Shown here in pieces: positions 62,301 through 64,000 of a stretch of 64,000 nucleotides of DNA; within the stretch, counting starts at the first letter, position 1; each line of letters opens with the position of its first letter. Source of the DNA: Micromonospora_H sonneratiae (GTDB taxonomy: Bacteria; Actinomycetota; Actinomycetes; Mycobacteriales; Micromonosporaceae); the NCBI RefSeq assembly GCF_042679305.1, contig NZ_JBHTMP010000023.1, positions 41,302 through 105,301 on the forward strand. The letters run 5' to 3'. Both the position numbers and the translations under genes were made by a program. The notes below the pieces were generated by a model. The model ran no database searches and was not told the DNA's origin. It worked only from the letters and a program-made list of their open reading frames with translations.

Positions 62301-62900
62301 GTGGAAACGTCGAAGGAGCGCCTGGCCGAGCTGGCGCTGCACCCGGTCCGGATCCGGATCCTGCGAGCCGTCGCGGGCGCCCGGCTCACCACGCACGACC
62401 TCGTTGCGTTGCTGCCGGACATTCCGCAGGCCACGCTGTACCGGCACCTGGCGACGCTGGTCAAAGCCTCGCTGCTCGAGGTCGTCGAGGAGCGCAAGGT
62501 GCGCGGTGCCGTCGAGCGGGTGTACGCGCTGCCAGCTCGCGGCGCGACGCTGGACGCCACGGCAACCGCCGAGGAGCACGAGCGCGACTTCACCGCGTTC
62601 ATGTCGAGCCTGCTGTCGGAGTTCTCCCGCTATCTCGCCCGCGAACACATCGACTTCGCCGCCGACGGGGTCGGATACCACCAGCTCGTGCTGCACCTGA
62701 CGGACGCCGAACTGGGCCAGTTCGCCGCAGGCCTCAACGCGCTCGTCGGCCCGCTGCTCGGCAACGAGCCCGGCAACGGGCGGGTGCCCCGGTTGCTGGC
62801 GACCATCCTGCTGCCGGCCAACCAGGTGACGACCACCGGCAACGACAACCAGACAGCAGAGCCCGTGGACGGCTCTGGCGCGACGGAAGGAGATGGCTGA
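62301..62900 (+). CDS. ArsR/GntR-like helix-turn-helix regulator with effector domain
   Basis: 199 residues from GTG 62301. The winged helix-turn-helix is LHPVRIRILRAVAGARLTTHDLVALLPDIPQATLYRHLATLVKASLLEVVEERKVRG, of the type found in YdfH/ArsR-like actinobacterial regulators. The rest is helical and likely binds a ligand or dimerises. It starts an operon with a small protein and an ABC exporter ATPase (TGATG and ATGA overlaps), so it probably regulates that exporter. Confidence 0.85.
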   Translation: METSKERLAELALHPVRIRILRAVAGARLTTHDLVALLPDIPQATLYRHLATLVKASLLEVVEERKVRGAVERVYALPARGATLDATATAEEHERDFTAFMSSLLSEFSRYLAREHIDFAADGVGYHQLVLHLTDAELGQFAAGLNALVGPLLGNEPGNGRVPRLLATILLPANQVTTTGNDNQTAEPVDGSGATEGDG

Positions 62901-63271
62901 TGGCATCGGTCATGGTTACCGGCGATCTGCTCGACATCCGGTTCACCAGTTGGGAGCGGCTCTGGATCGGGCGGGAGCGACTGGTGCTGCCCGTCGCCGC
63001 CGTGCGGCATGCCGTTCGGGTCGACGATCCGCTGCGCCTGGCCCGTGGTGCCCGACGCGGTTACACGGTCACCGGCTTCGCCAAGATCGGCATTTGGGGT
63101 CTGTTCGGCGGTCCCCGGCAGCTCGTGGCGGCCCGCCGTGGCGAGCCCGGGTTGCACCTCGTCCTGGACCGTGCCGCTGCCGGTGGTGAGTTCGACGAGG
63201 TCGTACTCTCCAGCCCGGCCGCGCCGGACTTCGTCGAGGCGATCGGGCGTGCGATGGCGGCCCGCGCATGA
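62900..63271 (+). CDS. Small hypothetical protein in ABC operon
   Basis: 123 residues from ATG 62900, overlapping the upstream stop by one base (TGATG). A soluble alpha/beta-looking protein; FTSWERLWIGRERLVLPVAAVRHAVRVDDPLRLARG and the tail SPAAPDFVEAIGRAMAARA are typical of a family seen between HTH and ABC genes in actinobacteria, with no named function that I recognise. Confidence 0.75.
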   Translation: MASVMVTGDLLDIRFTSWERLWIGRERLVLPVAAVRHAVRVDDPLRLARGARRGYTVTGFAKIGIWGLFGGPRQLVAARRGEPGLHLVLDRAAAGGEFDEVVLSSPAAPDFVEAIGRAMAARA

Positions 63272-64000
63272 CCGGCGACCATCTGGCGATCGAGGTCTCC
63301 CACCTGACGAAGCGCTACGGTGCCGTCACCGCCGTACGGGATCTGAGTTTCACCGTCGAACCCGGCGTCGTCACCGGATTCCTCGGCCCGAACGGCGCGG
63401 GTAAGACCACCACGATGCGTATGCTGACCGGCCTCGTGTCGCCCACCTCCGGCACCGCGACGATCGGCGGACAGCCGTACCGTCGGCTGGCCCGACCGTC
63501 GAGCGTCGTCGGTGCCGTCTTCGACGCCAACGCGTTCCACCCCGGCCACAGCGCCCGCGCCCACCTGCGGATCTACGCCGCGATGGGGGGCTACCCGGAC
63601 GGCAGGGTCACCGAACTGCTGAACCTGCTCGGTCTCGCCGATGCCGCCGACCGGCGTACCCGCGGGTTCTCCACCGGCATGCGACAGCGGCTGAACCTTG
63701 CCACGGCGCTGCTCGGCGACCCCCGGGTACTGCTCCTGGACGAACCGAGCAACGGCCTCGATCCGGAGGGCATGTCGTGGCTACGCGGCTTCCTGCGTCG
63801 GCTGGCCGACGAGGGACGCACCGTCCTGATCTCCAGCCACGTACTCAGCGAGGTCCAGCAGCTCGTCGACGACGTGGTCGTGATCCGACGCGGCGAACTT
63901 GTCGCGGCCGGGCCGTGGTCCCGGCTCGCCGGCCCGCCTGCGGTGCTGGTCACCGCCGCTGACGCCGACCCGCTGGCCGCCGCGCTGGCGGCCGGTCCCG
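63268..64000 (+). CDS. ABC transporter ATPase (partial, runs off right edge)
   Basis: At least 244 residues from ATG 63268, which overlaps the preceding stop (ATGA). It has Walker A GPNGAGKTTTMRM, signature FSTGMRQRLNLATALLG, Walker B VLLLDEPSNGLD and H-loop LISSHVLSE, the CcmA/DrrA-type exporter ATPase pattern. A separate permease gene should follow beyond the window. Controlled by the HTH gene at the operon start, probably for drug or peptide export. Confidence 0.92.
   Translation, partial: MTGDHLAIEVSHLTKRYGAVTAVRDLSFTVEPGVVTGFLGPNGAGKTTTMRMLTGLVSPTSGTATIGGQPYRRLARPSSVVGAVFDANAFHPGHSARAHLRIYAAMGGYPDGRVTELLNLLGLADAADRRTRGFSTGMRQRLNLATALLGDPRVLLLDEPSNGLDPEGMSWLRGFLRRLADEGRTVLISSHVLSEVQQLVDDVVVIRRGELVAAGPWSRLAGPPAVLVTAADADPLAAALAAGP

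Overview
This 64 kb window is very GC-rich DNA with the gene density, NNG/NNC codon bias and frequent GTG starts of an actinobacterium. The infC-rpmI-rplT-TrmH-pheS-pheT and hisE-hisG arrangements, the NB-ARC-type SARP regulator, a DUF6289-like secreted protein and the ankyrin/PH-domain neighbours suggest a Micromonosporaceae-type organism (inference; no rRNA or marker comparison was possible). No rRNA or tRNA gene was seen.

Layout. 1-1.0 kb: end of a membrane NnrS-like gene running off the left edge. 2.0-12.3 kb: a polymorphic toxin locus, with a 3019-residue secreted RHS/YD-repeat protein ending in a Hint autoprotease and a small HNH/ENDO VII-like nuclease, followed by a SUKH immunity gene and a second probable immunity gene. 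12.7-16.8 kb: small membrane proteins, a cupin, a three-repeat CRISPR-like array without cas genes, and a GNAT plus zinc-ribbon/XRE/TPR regulator pair in lower-GC DNA. 17.0-19.3 kb: a globin-like protein lacking the proximal histidine, a flavohaemoglobin-like reductase, a DivIVA-domain protein and a small secreted protein. 19.3-25.4 kb: LysR/EamA divergent pair, YCII protein, fatty acid desaturase, a gene remnant and a secreted protein.

25.5-34.7 kb is a coherent sulfide/persulfide-handling island: two MBL-fold persulfide dioxygenase-rhodanese fusions, two more rhodaneses, thioredoxin, a SulP transporter, a carbonic anhydrase-like protein, an MFS transporter and two CstR-type repressors. Seven copies of a 16-18 bp palindrome (ATACCCCC-GGGGGTAT type) lie in front of its transcription units.

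34.7-38.0 kb carries a NarL-type two-component system with an ankyrin lipoprotein, divergent from an exported GlcG/HbpS-like protein, resembling SenS-SenR-HbpS. A 69 bp tandem repeat bounded by inverted repeats follows. 38.4-44.7 kb: polar amino acid ABC importer, hisE-hisG, bicupin, DMT transporter, PH-domain protein. 45.0-51.0 kb: translation genes, with an AUC-initiated infC behind a structured leader and a possible attenuator with an 8-codon leader peptide before pheS.

51.0-60.7 kb is the most unusual region: a 71-residue peptide with ten cysteines and an AxA cleavage-like site, divergent from a MauE-MauD-exporter ABC operon and convergent with a P450-ferredoxin operon, flanked by a type I signal peptidase, a phosphotransferase, a MerR regulator and a SARP regulator. 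It looks like a dedicated system for making, oxidising and exporting a disulfide-rich (possibly otherwise modified) peptide. The window closes with a secreted protein and the start of an HTH-regulated ABC exporter operon.
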